Shown: positions 47,131-59,560 of the stretch, in pieces
Numbering within the stretch: the first letter of the stretch is position 1
Layout: every line of letters starts with the position of its first letter
Source of the DNA: Melieria omissa
Taxonomy: Eukaryota > Arthropoda > Insecta > Diptera > Ulidiidae
Assembly: GCA_963971225.1 (NCBI GenBank)
Contig: OZ020267.1
Location: 101,505,729 to 101,569,728 of the forward strand
Length of the DNA: 64,000 bases
Reading direction: 5' to 3'
Made by a program: the position numbers and the translations under genes
Notes under the pieces: model-generated
What the model was told of the DNA's origin: nothing
Database searches by the model: none
Seen by the model: only the letters and a program-made list of their open reading frames with translations

Positions 47131-48904
47131 AATATTATTCAACTGAAATTCGCAAATGCTATAAATTCAATAGGCAACTTCGCCTGCAGTTCAACGTCAC
47201 ACCATGCAAATTAAAAAATTCCCCTAAGCCACATAATCCGCTTCGGCACATTATCCTCAGTCGTTTGCCAACGCGCACTCACACACACACACATACATTT
47301 CCGCCAGCGCGCCGCTCCGCTCACAAAGCGCTAAGCTAACCTAAGGAAAACTTTCATCTCATTACATTTGAATGTGAAAATCGGCTTAAGAGCGGATTTC
47401 AGCACTACACCATTTCCTGCAATTAAAAACTTTTTCCCCTCGATGCCATCCGGTCGGTCGTCCGCTCTATGACGCTTCGATGTTGGCCCGACGGTAATTT
47501 TGCTTCCTCATATTTGTGCGCAAACGTCATATTTTAATCCTTTCGACTGCACTTCAAATTGATGACGAAAACAAATTTATTTTAAATTAATAAGAAGTAA
47601 ATGGCAAAAGAAAGCGTAACTGGGTGGCGCGCAGGAAGAAGGAAAAGGTTTGACGGGTATGGCAAAAGAAGGCAGAACAAAATTTGTTTCACAGAAAAAA
47701 AATGCAAATAATACAAACTCTCAGAAAGTTGGCAGAACTAAAAACGAATGAAGTGAAATTAAGCGCTGAATCAAGGCAGAAAGTTGCCAAGTTCGTGGAA
47801 AATGTTGACAAGTAATGTTGAGGCACAGTAAACAAGCTGCGACAAGTATGAACATAAGTGCTGAATAAGGCTGAATTGCGGCTGAATGTGGCTGAAAGGC
47901 TCTAAAATGTTGAATAATGATTTGTATTGTTATGAGCTGCGTTAAAGTTGGGATTAATTAGGCGCTGTATGTGGCTGAATTGTTCCTCAAAATTCAATTT
48001 TTTTTGGAAGACTAAATTTGTTGTGGCAAGAGTCAGCATTTTTTCTTAATCAACAGCGTTTTTGAGTACAGCTCTATTTGAGCTGAATCAAAACTTTATA
48101 AATCAATAAATACCAAAACTGATTTACAAACAAAGCTTCAGAAATCACCAGCACTTCACATTACATTCTATCGAAACGCTTCTTCTCCCAAAAGTAAACA
48201 AATCATAAAATTATACCAATGAGCACACAAAAATTACAAAATCTTGAGAGAGAGTCAACAATTCCGCTTAACCATAGTGGCTCACTAATACACACACACA
48301 TACAAAACCAACTTTTGTTGCGGCTGTTTTGAAGGCACACTAAATTGTGTAAATCTTTGCCAGACTTCGCCAGAATTTTGCCGAAACTGCCGAAAGACAG
48401 AATTGTCTGCTAAAATAAATCTTGAAATTTACTCTGGCGTAAAATTGGTGAGTGAGCGTAAAAACAGACGACAGAGAAATCATAAAGAAAATCACAAAAC
48501 TAAATTAAATTCAGCTGCAGTGAATGACAATAACAATTAGCAGCTGTTGTGGTAAATTTTGAAACATTTTGCATAATTTTAGGTGAGTTAAGCCAGAAAA
48601 TAAAAACAAAAAGTAGAAACATCTCCTCCAAAGCATGTTTATGCAAAAAGAATCAAATTGTAACAAACAACAAGAAAACAGTATGAAGCAAATTTTAAAA
48701 ATTAATCCATAGTTAATAATAATAATAAATAATAATAATAAATTAATTAATAATTTTAAAGATTAAAATTAAAAAATTAAAATGCAAATTAAATAAGCAA
48801 CATACTAGCAAAATATAAAAAAAACTGTAAAGGAAAATGAAAGAAAGAATGACGGAAAGCGATTTTAAAGGCTTAAGCAAAATCTGGACTTTAAAACTTT
48901 AAAT
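47131..48904 (+). other. Intron sequence, no gene seen
   Basis: Unique intron DNA with a short CA run (47277-47294) and an AATAAT-rich patch near 48715-48760. No exon or mobile element recognised. Confidence 0.45.
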
Positions 48905-50350
48905 ATCTGATGTGGTGTGATATGGTGTGGTGTGATTTAATGTAATGTGGGGTGAATTGATGTGGTGTGATGTGATGTGAAATGAAATTAAATGATGTGA
49001 TGTGATGTGAATTTATGTGGTGTGATATGATGTGATTCTGTGATATGATGTGATGTGATGTTGTTACGTGATATTATATGATTTCATGTGATGAAGTAAA
49101 ATATGTGAAATTATGTAATGTGATATAAAAAAATATTAGGTGATGTGATATGAGTCCATGATATGGCGTAATGTAATTCCAAGACATCATGTTATGTGAC
49201 TCCATGATATGATTTTAAGTGTTGTGATGTGATGTGATGTGATGTGATGTGATGTGATGTGATGTGATGTGATGTGATGTGATGTGATGTGATGTGATAT
49301 GATGTGATGTGATGTGATGTGATGTGATGTGATGTGATGTGATGTGATGTGATGTGATGTGATGTGATGTGATGTGATGTGATGTGATGTGATGTGATGT
49401 GATGTGATGTGATGTGATGTGATGTGATGTGATGTGATGTGATGTGATGTGATGTGATGTGATGTGATGTGATGTGATGTGATGTGATGTGATGTGATGT
49501 GATGTGATGTGATGTGATGTGATGTGATGTGATGTGATGTGATGTGATGTGATGTGATGTGATGTGATGTGATGTGATGTGATGTGATGTGATGTGATGT
49601 GATGTGATGTGATGTGATGTGATGTGATGTGATGTGATGTGATGTGATGTGATGTGATGTGATGTGATGTGATGTGATGTGATGTGATGTGATGTGATGT
49701 GATGTGATGTGATGTGATGTGATGTGATGTGATGTGATGTGATGTGATGTGATGTGATGTGATGTGATGTGATGTGATGTGATGTGATGTGATGTGATGT
49801 GATGTGATGTGATGTGATGTGATGTGATGTGATGTGATGTGATGTGATGTGATGTGATGTGATGTGAATTTATGTCGTGTGATGTGATGTGATGTGATGT
49901 GATGTGATGTGATGTGATGTGATGTGATGTGATGTGATGTGATGTGATGTGATGTGATGTGATGTGATGTGATGTGATGTGATGTGATGTGATGTGATGT
50001 GATGTGATGTGATGTGATGTGATGTGATGTGATGTGAATTTATGTGGTGTGATGTGGTGTGATATGATTCTGTGATATGATTCTGTGATATGATGTGATT
50101 TATTTGATGTGATGTCGTTATGTGATATTATATGATTTTAAGTGATGAAGTAAAATATGTGAAATAATGTAATGTGATATGAAAAAATGTTAGGTGATGT
50201 GATCTGACTCCATGATATGCCGTAATGTAATTCCAAGATATCATGTGATGTGACTCGATGATATTATTTTAAGTGATGTGATGTGATGTAATGTGATGTG
50301 ATTCTATGTGATTCCATGATATGATGTGATGTGATGTAATGTAATCTGAT
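48905..50350 (+). repeat. GATGT pentamer satellite with a ~1.05-kb higher-order duplication
   Basis: Near-pure (GATGT)n from about 49215 to 50035, with single interruptions such as GAATTTATGTCGTG at 49866. The irregular left flank (about 48995-49215) recurs to the right at 50035-50280 with the same ordered landmarks: GAATTTATGTGGTGTG, GAAGTAAAATATGTGAAAT, CGTAATGTAATTCCAAGA and ATTTTAAGTG. The offset is about 1050 bp. So the pure array plus one flank forms a large unit that has itself been duplicated. Confidence 0.9.
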
Positions 50351-53109
50351 AGTATATGCTCGGATGTTAAATGATGTAATGTGCCGTATTGGACTGTTGG
50401 ACTCAAGGTTTTGTTATTTTTATCTTTTGCCGGAACAGCACAGCAAGCGCAGTATTCAGAGATATGCCCATTTTTCTCTGATTAGAAATTTCCTTTTACT
50501 CTTCTTTGAATCTAGCCGACCTCCGTAAAAATCTGAGAAGACCCTGTGCTGTCAAGGAGTCAAGGTAGTTGCTTCTCGTGAATGCAGTCTCCGTGCCCAT
50601 TCTAGTTAAGCTACTTAAGCCTACTCAAAGTTTCTAAGAATATTTTCCAAATTCTTCAAGCAAATCCCAAAACAAGTGATCTAAAATAAATCATATTCTA
50701 CAAAAAATTTCTCAGTCTTCCCATTGCAAAGATGCGCCCACTAATCCTCCAAATAATATTCATGAACTTCTTAGCAAAAGATTTTAAAAAAAAATTCTAA
50801 TTTCTTGCCAAGTCCCCCAGCCATTAAATGCCTTAAAGTATATTATCAAAGTTGAGCAAAAAAAAATAAATCATAATAAATACTTTTACGCACAACTCGC
50901 TGCCCACACATAATGGCGCCAAAAACTATGCAAACGCTTCGGCGCACGCAGCAAATCGCTCATCTGGCATCTTGGCCATAATCGCATTAGTGCGGCACGC
51001 CGCCCAGCAAACAGGCAGTACGAAACATTTGTGTGAGGCATTCCCGCTGGAATATGCGTAGCAGCTGCCATGGCCTGCAGCTAATTATGACAAAGTGTAG
51101 GGCAGAGCATAGAAATCAAAATTCATTAAAACCAAAAAAGGTTAAGGTGAATTAAGGCCGTGTCTGGCAGCAGCTGGCACGTGACTTTCGCCACATCTAC
51201 AATGCACCTCAACGCACACTCTAACTTACAACTTTCTGACCTACAAAAGTGTAGCGCATTAGATTCAGTCGAGTTAAAGGGGTTAAATAGGCAAATTTGT
51301 AATTAATGAAGATTTGTGGCACCCACTGAGGTGTGGCACGAAACGCATTTCAGGTTATTTATTTGGTGTATTTGTGAGTGACTGCGATGTGTCAGTCGAC
51401 TGTTGGCGTGTTGTGTTCAGTTGGAGATAAAGTGAAAGCTTTGAAATTAACTGACAGCCCAAATGTATGCAAACATTTATTATCGTTGTTGTTTTCAGTA
51501 GCAGACATGGGGTGCGGCTGAGACACATTTTTTGGGGCATATTTTTAAGAGTGTTTCTTATTCAGTTTTAAGGTTATTATTAGTGGAGTTGAGAGTTGGA
51601 GCTACTGATCAGTAGTGGTGCACGCAAGGGGCGTTTGGGGGTTGGGAGTTTGTATGTATTTTGCAATTGAAAAAGCGTCTTTTACCTAAAAACTTGACTG
51701 TTTCTGAACTATTAGAATTAGAATTTTTAAAGCCCCTTAAATAATTCTTAGAATAACTATCCATGCATAGGAATATTTCTACACTAAATATTTGGGTCTT
51801 CAAAATTAATCTCCGTTCCGAAAGTACCTTATCGGTTTTTTATATGTATACATGTGTGCACGTTTGTTAGGTATATTGATGTATTTTTAGATGTCTTTTT
51901 CGATTGAGAACGAACTCAAGTATGTCGAATACCTAAGTACGAAAAATATTTTTATATTGTGTATGTATGCATTTGCTCAAAACACGTGTGTCCTTTTCGA
52001 TTGAAAGCAGCTTTTTTCTGCTTACTTAAGATTTTCATACAAAAACTAACAAGCAACATGTGCCCACATGTGCTCGAATACTCGCCTTCAAGTTTACAAA
52101 GTGAATAAATAAAAACCCCTAACAAAAGTCATTATGTCCAAGAATCACTTTGACATAATTGGACAAAAATAAGCACATTTCATTTCACTCTAAAAAGATA
52201 AAAAATGAAAATTATAAAAATGTGTTCTTTCTTATGATTTTAAAGCGCTTATGTAAAAATGAAAAGCCAGACATACATAATTGTTAAAAGACACAAACTT
52301 ACATACAAAACATATCTACACAATTTAGATATCATTGATAACAACAAAACGTGTGTGTTGGTTCACACTAAAAGCACCAACAAGTTTCTACAAAAACCCT
52401 AAAATTTCCAATAGTAAAATTTTTACAAATAAAAATCAAAAGTGCAAACTTCACGTCAGCGCCACTCAATGCCAATAAATAGCTTGAAATATATATAAAG
52501 AAAAAAGCCAAACGTTGTCACCGACCGAAAGCTTAACAAAGCAAATAAAAACTCTGCACAAAAGTGACTCGACACAAAATGTTGTTTCAATTATGGTGGA
52601 ACGCAAAACCAAGAAAGTGCCACCCATCCACCACAATGCGAACGATGCGGCGGCAACTTTGACTGTGCTCACTTTTTGTTGCGTACTTTGCGGCGTAAAG
52701 TAGCTTTGCGTCAATTTTGCCATATTTCCATTAAAGTAAAATATAAAACCGTTGCCGTATTTTTATACAATTTCAATGTTTGCACAATTCAAAACAATAC
52801 GCAAAAGAGATTGCAAGAAAATTTAATAACTATTCTATAGAAATAGAAAAACAAATTAAAAAAAAAAACAATATCTAAAGTAGCAACGGAAGCGGGCAAA
52901 ACAAAGCGCCAAAGTGGCACTGGCCGACTAATGGATTTTCAGTGTTTAATCAGCGCACGTCATGGCCGACGTACAGTGGTACGAATTCCTAAAGCGTAGT
53001 GATAAAAATAGAAAAATTAGTCGTTAAACTGCATTTAAATGTATATAAATCAATATATAAATTTGTACATCGATAAAGTGCGCTCAATCCAAAAGATATC
53101 GAAATTATA
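50351..53109 (+). other. Intron sequence, no gene seen
   Basis: Unique, AT-rich intron DNA. The stretch 50880-51080 is noticeably less AT-rich than its surroundings but shows no exon signals or recognisable protein on either strand. Confidence 0.45.
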
Positions 53110-53790
53110 ATAAAAATTCGACAAATTGCAGAGAAGTGAGGAATTGCAGCTTCTCAGAAATGGCTCTTAGACGTTTAAATTCTATGACTGACCCCAACTA
53201 ATTTTTCCTTCTGTACATTTTTTCTGAACATACTTACCCCCTATCTCTAACCCTTAACGGGGCTCCCGTACAAAATTATGGTTTTTATAAGTTTACAAAA
53301 TCATTGAGAAAACCGACAAATTGCTCTACAGCTACTCAGAAATGACTCTTGCAGGGTTAAATTATATGACTGAGCCCAACTAATTTTTTCTTCTAAACAT
53401 ACTTACCCCCTATCTCTAACCATTTACGGGGCTCCCGTACAAAATTGTGGTTTTTATAAGTTTACAAAAGCATTGAGAAAACTGACAAATTGCTCTACAG
53501 TTGCTCAGAAGTTGCTCTTGGAAGGTTAAAATCTATGACAGACCTCCAATAATTTTTTATTCTGAACATTTTTTCAGAACATACCTACCCCCTATCCCCA
53601 ACCCTTAACGTGACTCCCATACAAAATGATAGTTTCCATAAAATAGGCTCCATCTGCTCTCAGGTTGCTGACAGACTTATCAAATGTAAGACCGACCCTC
53701 ATTTATTTTACCTTCTAAATGTTTTTTTCATATATACTTACCAGCTATTTAGAACTCTTAAGGGAGCTGTCATACAAAATTAATAATTTT
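53110..53790 (+). repeat. Four units of the satellite also found at 19880
   Basis: Units carry GACAAATTGCTCTACAG, a GCTCAGAA.TTGCTCTT stretch, TCTATGAC, TAATTTTT..TTCT, ACATACTTACCCCCTATC and GGGGCTCCCGTACAAAATT. The CTTACCCCCTATC landmark recurs at 53233, 53402, 53584 and 53738 (steps 169, 182 and 154). The last unit is the most diverged. This array sits 33 kb from its two-unit relative at 19880-20185. Confidence 0.78.
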
Positions 53791-53938
53791 CAGTGCAATT
53801 ATCTTCCCACTTGTAAACTCAGTAAAGTAAACGACATCGTATTTTGGAAACTACTGAATCGAGTCGAATCATTTGTTCAAAAACTGGCAACAATTTTGAG
53901 TAAAAAAAATACAAAATCAATTAAAGTTCAAAAATTCA

Positions 53939-53952
53939 CCACCAGAGGGCGC
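53939..53952 (+). promoter_or_regulatory. Candidate CTCF-type motif
   Basis: The 14-mer CCACCAGAGGGCGC is a full match to the CTCF core consensus as I remember it (CCASYAGRKGGCRC). It lies just after the satellite array in the long GABA-B-R1 intron. A single motif match is weak evidence, and the surrounding sequence could be an old mobile-element end that happens to contain it. Confidence 0.3.
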
Positions 53953-56900
53953 TCCCCATACAAACGAAATTGAGGGGTTGGCAACTTTTAGGCTTCTACG
54001 AGGCTTCCACCAAAATTTACTGTCGAAACCCCATTAAACTACCTATTAAATAATTACTATTACATAACATTACAATTACTATTACAAATATAATTGTTAT
54101 AGTAATTCATTTCTCGAAGCTATCTTCAACGAAATTGTACACCAACAACAAATCATTTGGCTGATTGCTAATGTCATTCAAGCAAACGTTGAAAATATCG
54201 CGAATTTGTACGCGAATCTTCCCCAAAAAATTTCGATAACTTGTATTTGCATAAATAAGAGCAGGTGAAAGTGTTTTATCATAATTTTCATACTTTTCCA
54301 AAAAAAATATTTAAAAAAATTTAGAGAGTGATACAATGTGTTTTTTTTTAATTCACCTTAAATGTTTGAGTTGAAACAGTTAACAGTTTCATTTACTTGT
54401 TTTCTTTGTTTCATTCTTTTCTAAATTATATGAAGCTTAAGAGAACTGTCAAAGTCAAAGTAACAATTTTGAAATGTAAATATTTTTCGACAATTTTTTT
54501 TTTTTTAAACTGTAAAAGCTTACTTGAAATGCTCATAACTTCTATGTTCTTCATAGTTTTTCTTAAAACTTGAGGTTTCTCCTAATTGAAGTCTATGCAA
54601 CAAAACCTCATACTTAAATTTGTGTTTAATGTTTAGTTTTTGCCATTTTTGTCTCTATTTGCAACACTGTGCGACGTGACTGTAACTATGACTGTGACTG
54701 TCATTGTGATGGTTGTGCCGCACTCTGCTCGGTTTTAGCTATTTTTCACTTCACGAACGCTGACCGCTTCAACATATTTTTACAGCATTTGCCTTTGTTT
54801 GTGTTCGCAATTTTTTTTTTCCAAAGTTATATAAACTTTGCGTAAATTTGTTTGTTTGCGACGCCTGAAAACGACACATCGTGCAAATTTTAAAAATTAA
54901 AATTCTAACCATGAAAACAGCTACAAAAATTAGCAAATGTCTCACTTCGTCAACTGTGCAAATGTCACAATTTCAATGTGTCAAATGTCATTGCAATACG
55001 TTCGCTCTTTCAGCATAAGCAATGCCAACAAAATTCATTATGCAGCTTTTTAGACAACATTGTTTTTAATTTAATTAAAAAAGAGAAAAAAAAGATAAAT
55101 GTTTGCTCTCATTACGAAACCGCAAATATAATTTTTGACACTTCACGTACCGCTGCCAAATATGTTGGCAATCTTGTGGTAGATCGGTCGGTCGGTTGGT
55201 GTTGCTTTGACATTTTGCTATCTTACTTTTACAACAGGAAAAAAAAACTTTTCTACTCATTTCTTTTTTTTACGACCACATAAGTAGTTGTGCTGTAATA
55301 AACTTTTGTGTGGCATTTTTGGTTTATGCCAAAAAAAATTCATTAAATCTTTTGGCAACACTAAAACAATTCAACTCACTGTTTCTGTGTGGTTTGAATG
55401 ACAGTGAGCGGTTTTGTAATTTATTGCTTTTTGGTTTCTGCAAGCAACTATCAGAGTGTTGTTGTGCTGATAAAAAAGCTTTTCAGTAGTATGGCAGTTG
55501 TATTCACAACAATTGGATCATTTGAAGGAAGCAATTGGCCAATTGCTGACATACTTCCGAATGGTTTTTTTCCATGATTTTATTGACATTTTTGAGAATT
55601 TCACTTCTAGTACGTGGTGCACCTTAAATATTGAAACCCACTCGATAAAATATTACGATTGTCGACTGTTAGTCTATCAGGACCACAAACACTCTTCACA
55701 TTTTCAGCCACTTTTATCAAGGAAAAGTTTTAACATGTGATATCTTTTCTCTTTGGTGGTGTCCATCTTTGATGCGTGATCCAACAAAATTGAATCAAAC
55801 AAGCACAAAACTGTCTGTTTCTTTAGTACAAAATCCTATCTTTCTAATGTCATCTAGTGTTACTTAATTTCGCTTATACAAAGCGATATACAGATGACTG
55901 AAGTTATTGGTTGGCAAAATAATGGAGTTATTTTTTAAACTTTTAAAAATCTTTTTTACCTTCTTTTGAAGAGCAGAAAGCCACATGTTGTAAAAAATGG
56001 GTGAAATATGTGGCCTCTGAGTGTATCCCTTACCACCATAACCTAACCTAACCTAAAATATTCCAACTTTAGTTGACGACTGCTGCAAATCTTCACGCTG
56101 AGGTCAAAACTTTTCAGACGACCCTTCACATCGTTGCAACCCACTTTTCTTAATCGAAGCATGGTTTCTTATACCTCTTAGAGAGCACCTCGTATTCATT
56201 TAAACATTTCTAATTCCTTTCATTATTTTCTCCATAAATTCTTAAAGTCACATCATCAGCATCTTCATGTTCCAAGTGACCATAATTGTACAAAATAATT
56301 TCAACTCTGGTTTTCAAATGCAAATCCGCAATTAAAAAAGCCAATTGCAATTAAAATTACAATTATTCAAACAAATATTTATTCTGCTGAAAACTAAAAA
56401 TTAAAAAAACAAATTTCCCAATAGAAACTGCCAAGCAACCACGAACTTCAACAGCACCTTGACACTTCCTTTCATATTCCTTTTTGCTTTCTCTGCTTCA
56501 CGCCCGCTCTCTGTCTCTGCCTTGGTGCATCAGGAAGTGAAAGCTGTTGAAAAACCACAAATTAATTCAACTTAAGACACAAAAATAACTGTTACTGCCG
56601 GCATTTACCACACTAACACTTACAAACCAACTCAACTCAACAATCTCACAAATTCCACACCCAATGCACACTTTGCCGTCATATTTCACGCTACACGCTA
56701 CAAGTCTCACAATTCCACAGCAAGACAGTTCAATTTCAAATTTAATAACAAAGAACAAATCGTCGGCGTGTGCCGCAACTGACATTGGAGCGCCAGCACG
56801 CGCGCACTGCTTCCGTCCAGCGCCTCCGTTGCCTGGACCCCACAACACAGTTGCGCCTGTGCCGCTGTCAGACTTCCGCAACGCGCTTCCACTCGCTCGG

Positions 56901-57013
56901 TCGGTTGGCTGTTGGCGTTCGGTGAATTTACGTCTTACACTTTTTGCCATTTTCATTTCTCTCGCATTCTTGTTGCATTTCACCGAATCGTTTGCTGGTT
57001 CTTGTTCTTTCAG
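53953..57013 (+). other. Right end of the 21.6-kb GABA-B-R1 intron
   Basis: Unique intron sequence ending in the acceptor TTCTTTCAG at 57013. It contains a short CCTAACCTAACC run at about 56041-56053. The open frames at 56567-57038 are chance frames; the only supported coding is the exon starting at 57014. Confidence 0.5.
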
Positions 57014-57182
57014 GCTGGTACGAGGACAATTGGTATGAAGTCAATCTGGAGAACGAAGGCATCACATGCACAGTGGAGCAAATGCGCATCGCTGCCGAAG
57101 GACATTTAACAACGGAAGCGCTTATGTGGAATCAGAACATTAATCAAACGACAATTTCCGGCATGACAGCTGAGGAATTTCG
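57014..57182 (+). CDS. GABA-B receptor subunit 1, next internal exon
   Basis: Follows the exon ending at 35403. It begins after TTCTTTCAG and ends before GTAAGT. Its first two bases complete the Gly codon, giving FFI-G-WYEDNWYEVN across the junction. The translation continues TCTVEQMRIAAEGHLTTEALMW and ends GMTAEEF plus two bases of an Arg codon. It contains an N-glycosylation sequon (NQT). It is part of the extracellular ligand-binding domain. Very close to the Drosophila receptor as I remember it, apart from small differences such as an extra residue in the MWNQNINQTT stretch. Confidence 0.94.
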
Positions 57183-58206
57183 GTAAGTCAGCCAATACAA
57201 GCGACATTCCTGGCACGACTAGGCACCCAACGGCTCACAAGAGACGCCCAAGTGAGTACGAGAAGTGCAAGAAGTGAGGCGTCTACTCGACAGGCAAAGT
57301 GTCAATGTCTGCGCGTTAAACTGGGCGCCAAGTGTGCTTGTCGGTGATTGTGTTCGTCCGTTCATGCGCCACTCCGTTCGCATGTCTGTACATGCAACGG
57401 TCTCCATATGACACCAGCTTTGCTTAGGCGCCTCTACGCACTGTATCTACTCAACTAGTCAGTCTTCCTGTATGTCTGTCCTTTTCTAACTGCCTGTCTG
57501 GCTTGTTCTGTCCTGTCCTGTCCGCTTGGCGCCGTCCAGCTGAAGTACACTTCGGTTTGAGAGCGTTTTGCCTGCGCCCATGTTGCCACTCCTTGGGCAA
57601 CAGCTGCAATAACACAACAGCAGCAACAACAACAACAGCAACAACAATACCAAAAGTTATGGTGGCAGTCAGCCAACATCAGCGCCATTGCTGTGCCAGC
57701 CATAGCAATGTTGCAACATGTTTTTGATTGTTGCCTAGTTGACTTTGTTTTTGTTGTTGCTGTTTAGCTTTTGTTGTTGCTTATATTTGTTAGTGGTCGT
57801 CTGCGCTGCTGTGCCGTAATTGGCATCCAATGTGACACGCTAAAAGCCAACTATGCGGTACAAGCTCGGCTAAACCTGATATGGCGTTGTCAGATTATTT
57901 AAAAATAAATTTAAAACAAGCACTGAAATATTTTTTATTTTTTTGTAAAAAAAAAAACAGTCACAAATATATAAATACTTGCATTTAAGAAAATATATGT
58001 ATTTTTTTAAGAAATCTTATACCATATTCAAAACAATCTAACAACTAGAATTTTTTTGATCTCATCTTCACTAACTTTTTTTCTTTTCTCTACTCTCTTC
58101 CATGACTAATCTCCACGCATGGAAACAAAACTCTTCGCTTCGCCGTCATTGAACTACATTTATCATTATTTACTAACAATCGACGCACCATAATCCAACT
58201 GCACAG
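57183..58206 (+). other. 1.0-kb intron of GABA-B-R1
   Basis: GTAAGT at the 5' end and GCACAG at the 3' end. Contains a CAACAACAA run near 57618-57648 and TTG runs near 57750-57780. No nested gene seen. Confidence 0.8.
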
Positions 58207-58450
58207 ACAACGACTGAACAATGCTCTCATCGAAGAAGGCTACGACATCGATCACGATCGCTACCCGGAAGGCTATCAGGAGGCGCCGCTGGCCTACGAT
58301 GCCGTCTGGAGTGTGGCATTAGCATTTAACAAAACAATGTCACGGCTCAAGCAACGCAAGAAATCCCTGCGAGAATTTACATACACCGATAAGGATATTG
58401 CCGATGAAATTTATGCAGCCATGAATTCAACACAATTTCTAGGCATTTCG
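58207..58450 (+). CDS. GABA-B receptor subunit 1, third exon in window
   Basis: Begins after GCACAG; its first base completes the Arg codon, then QRLNNALIEEGYDIDHDRYP and EGYQEAPLAYDAVWSVALAF follow. It ends NSTQFLGIS in phase 0 before GTAAGT. Two N-glycosylation sequons (NKT, NST) are present. It covers the second lobe of the Venus-flytrap domain. The next exon, with the rest of the ligand-binding domain and the seven membrane segments, is beyond the window: nothing resembling it was found to 64000, so the following intron is at least 5.5 kb. Confidence 0.95.
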
Positions 58451-59560
58451 GTAAGTGAGCGAACGAATACGAATGCCATGTGCATGCAAGTGTAAGTTTA
58501 GATGTGAATGTGTGTGTGTGTGTGAGTGTGGGGGGAAATAAATCAAATAGTTGCAGTGGCCAGGCACAAGTGCCAGCCACCCAGAATTTGGCAGAATGTG
58601 GCGAGAAGGCAGCGACCATGCAGCCAGCAATGAGAAATGTAAATTGGAAAATGGAATTTTAAAGTGAAATCTACGACGCGCTCAAAGTGGACGTTCGCCA
58701 GGCAGCAACCGAGCAACAATGGAAGGCAATGTGAAGTGAAGCGGCAGCCAACTTGACCATATCGACTGCTGCACTGGAGTGGTTTATGTTGCAGTGCGGT
58801 GTTATAAATTTAATGAATGGTGTGTGTGTGTGTGTGTGTGGTAGAAGACGAGAAACTGAAAAACCTCTTTAAAGCCACTTAAAGTGGTTGGGGCTGTTTG
58901 TGGTTAGCGGGGAAAGCGAGAAGTGGCATAGAATGAGAGGTTGGAAGGGAGAGCAATTCAGTAGGCGTTGCGTGTGAGCATTATTTGCTTCAATGCAAAA
59001 CTTGGTGGAAAATCACTTTGAAATATATGTGTGTGTGTTTGTGGCATGCAGGGCGTATGAGTGATTTCAATTAGGAAATGCCATAGAGAGAACGTCAGGT
59101 AGGTAGGTACGCAGTTGGTTGTGTAGATATGTGCAGCACACAACGCGCAATGATTAAGCAATTAATTTCAAATTGAATTTCGAAACTTTAACTGAAATTA
59201 TTGCAATCATTTTGCAGTCATAGAAAAGTAATTTTTGTTATATAAAATTGAAATTTAATTAATAAAGTTTAAATGTTTGTGCTGATGATATGAAATATTT
59301 GGAATAATTTAAAAGCAATGAAAGCCTGGGTTAGTCTAAAAAAAATTACAAATTTGACCCGTCGAGGGTGAAAATGAGGCGCATGTTTTATTTTGTAGTT
59401 TGTAAAAAATAGTTTATGGAAAATTATTTTTGACAAAAGTTATTTCAACTCAAACGCGTTTTCACTGCGGTAAACGTTTTTCAGTTTCAATCATTCGAAC
59501 ACACAAAACAAGGTTTCCTTTCACGCAGTTTCTGCTTTTCTTGGTGAAGGTGACGTTATA
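58451..59560 (+). other. Intron sequence, no gene seen
   Basis: Starts GTAAGT. Contains (TG)n runs at about 58511-58530 and 58819-58842. No exon recognised. Confidence 0.5.

Noticed and set aside
48905..50350. CRISPR-like or other array system
   Set aside because: Direct pentamer repeats without spacers in a eukaryotic intron; this is ordinary satellite DNA.
56039..56055. CCTAACCTAACCTAA run resembling the insect TTAGG telomere repeat
   Set aside because: Only about three units, inside an intron, and flies lack TTAGG telomeres; it is a common simple repeat or retroposon tail word.
56567..57038. Open frames on both strands just before the second receptor exon
   Set aside because: They straddle the splice acceptor, have no homology, and the supported coding begins only at 57014.
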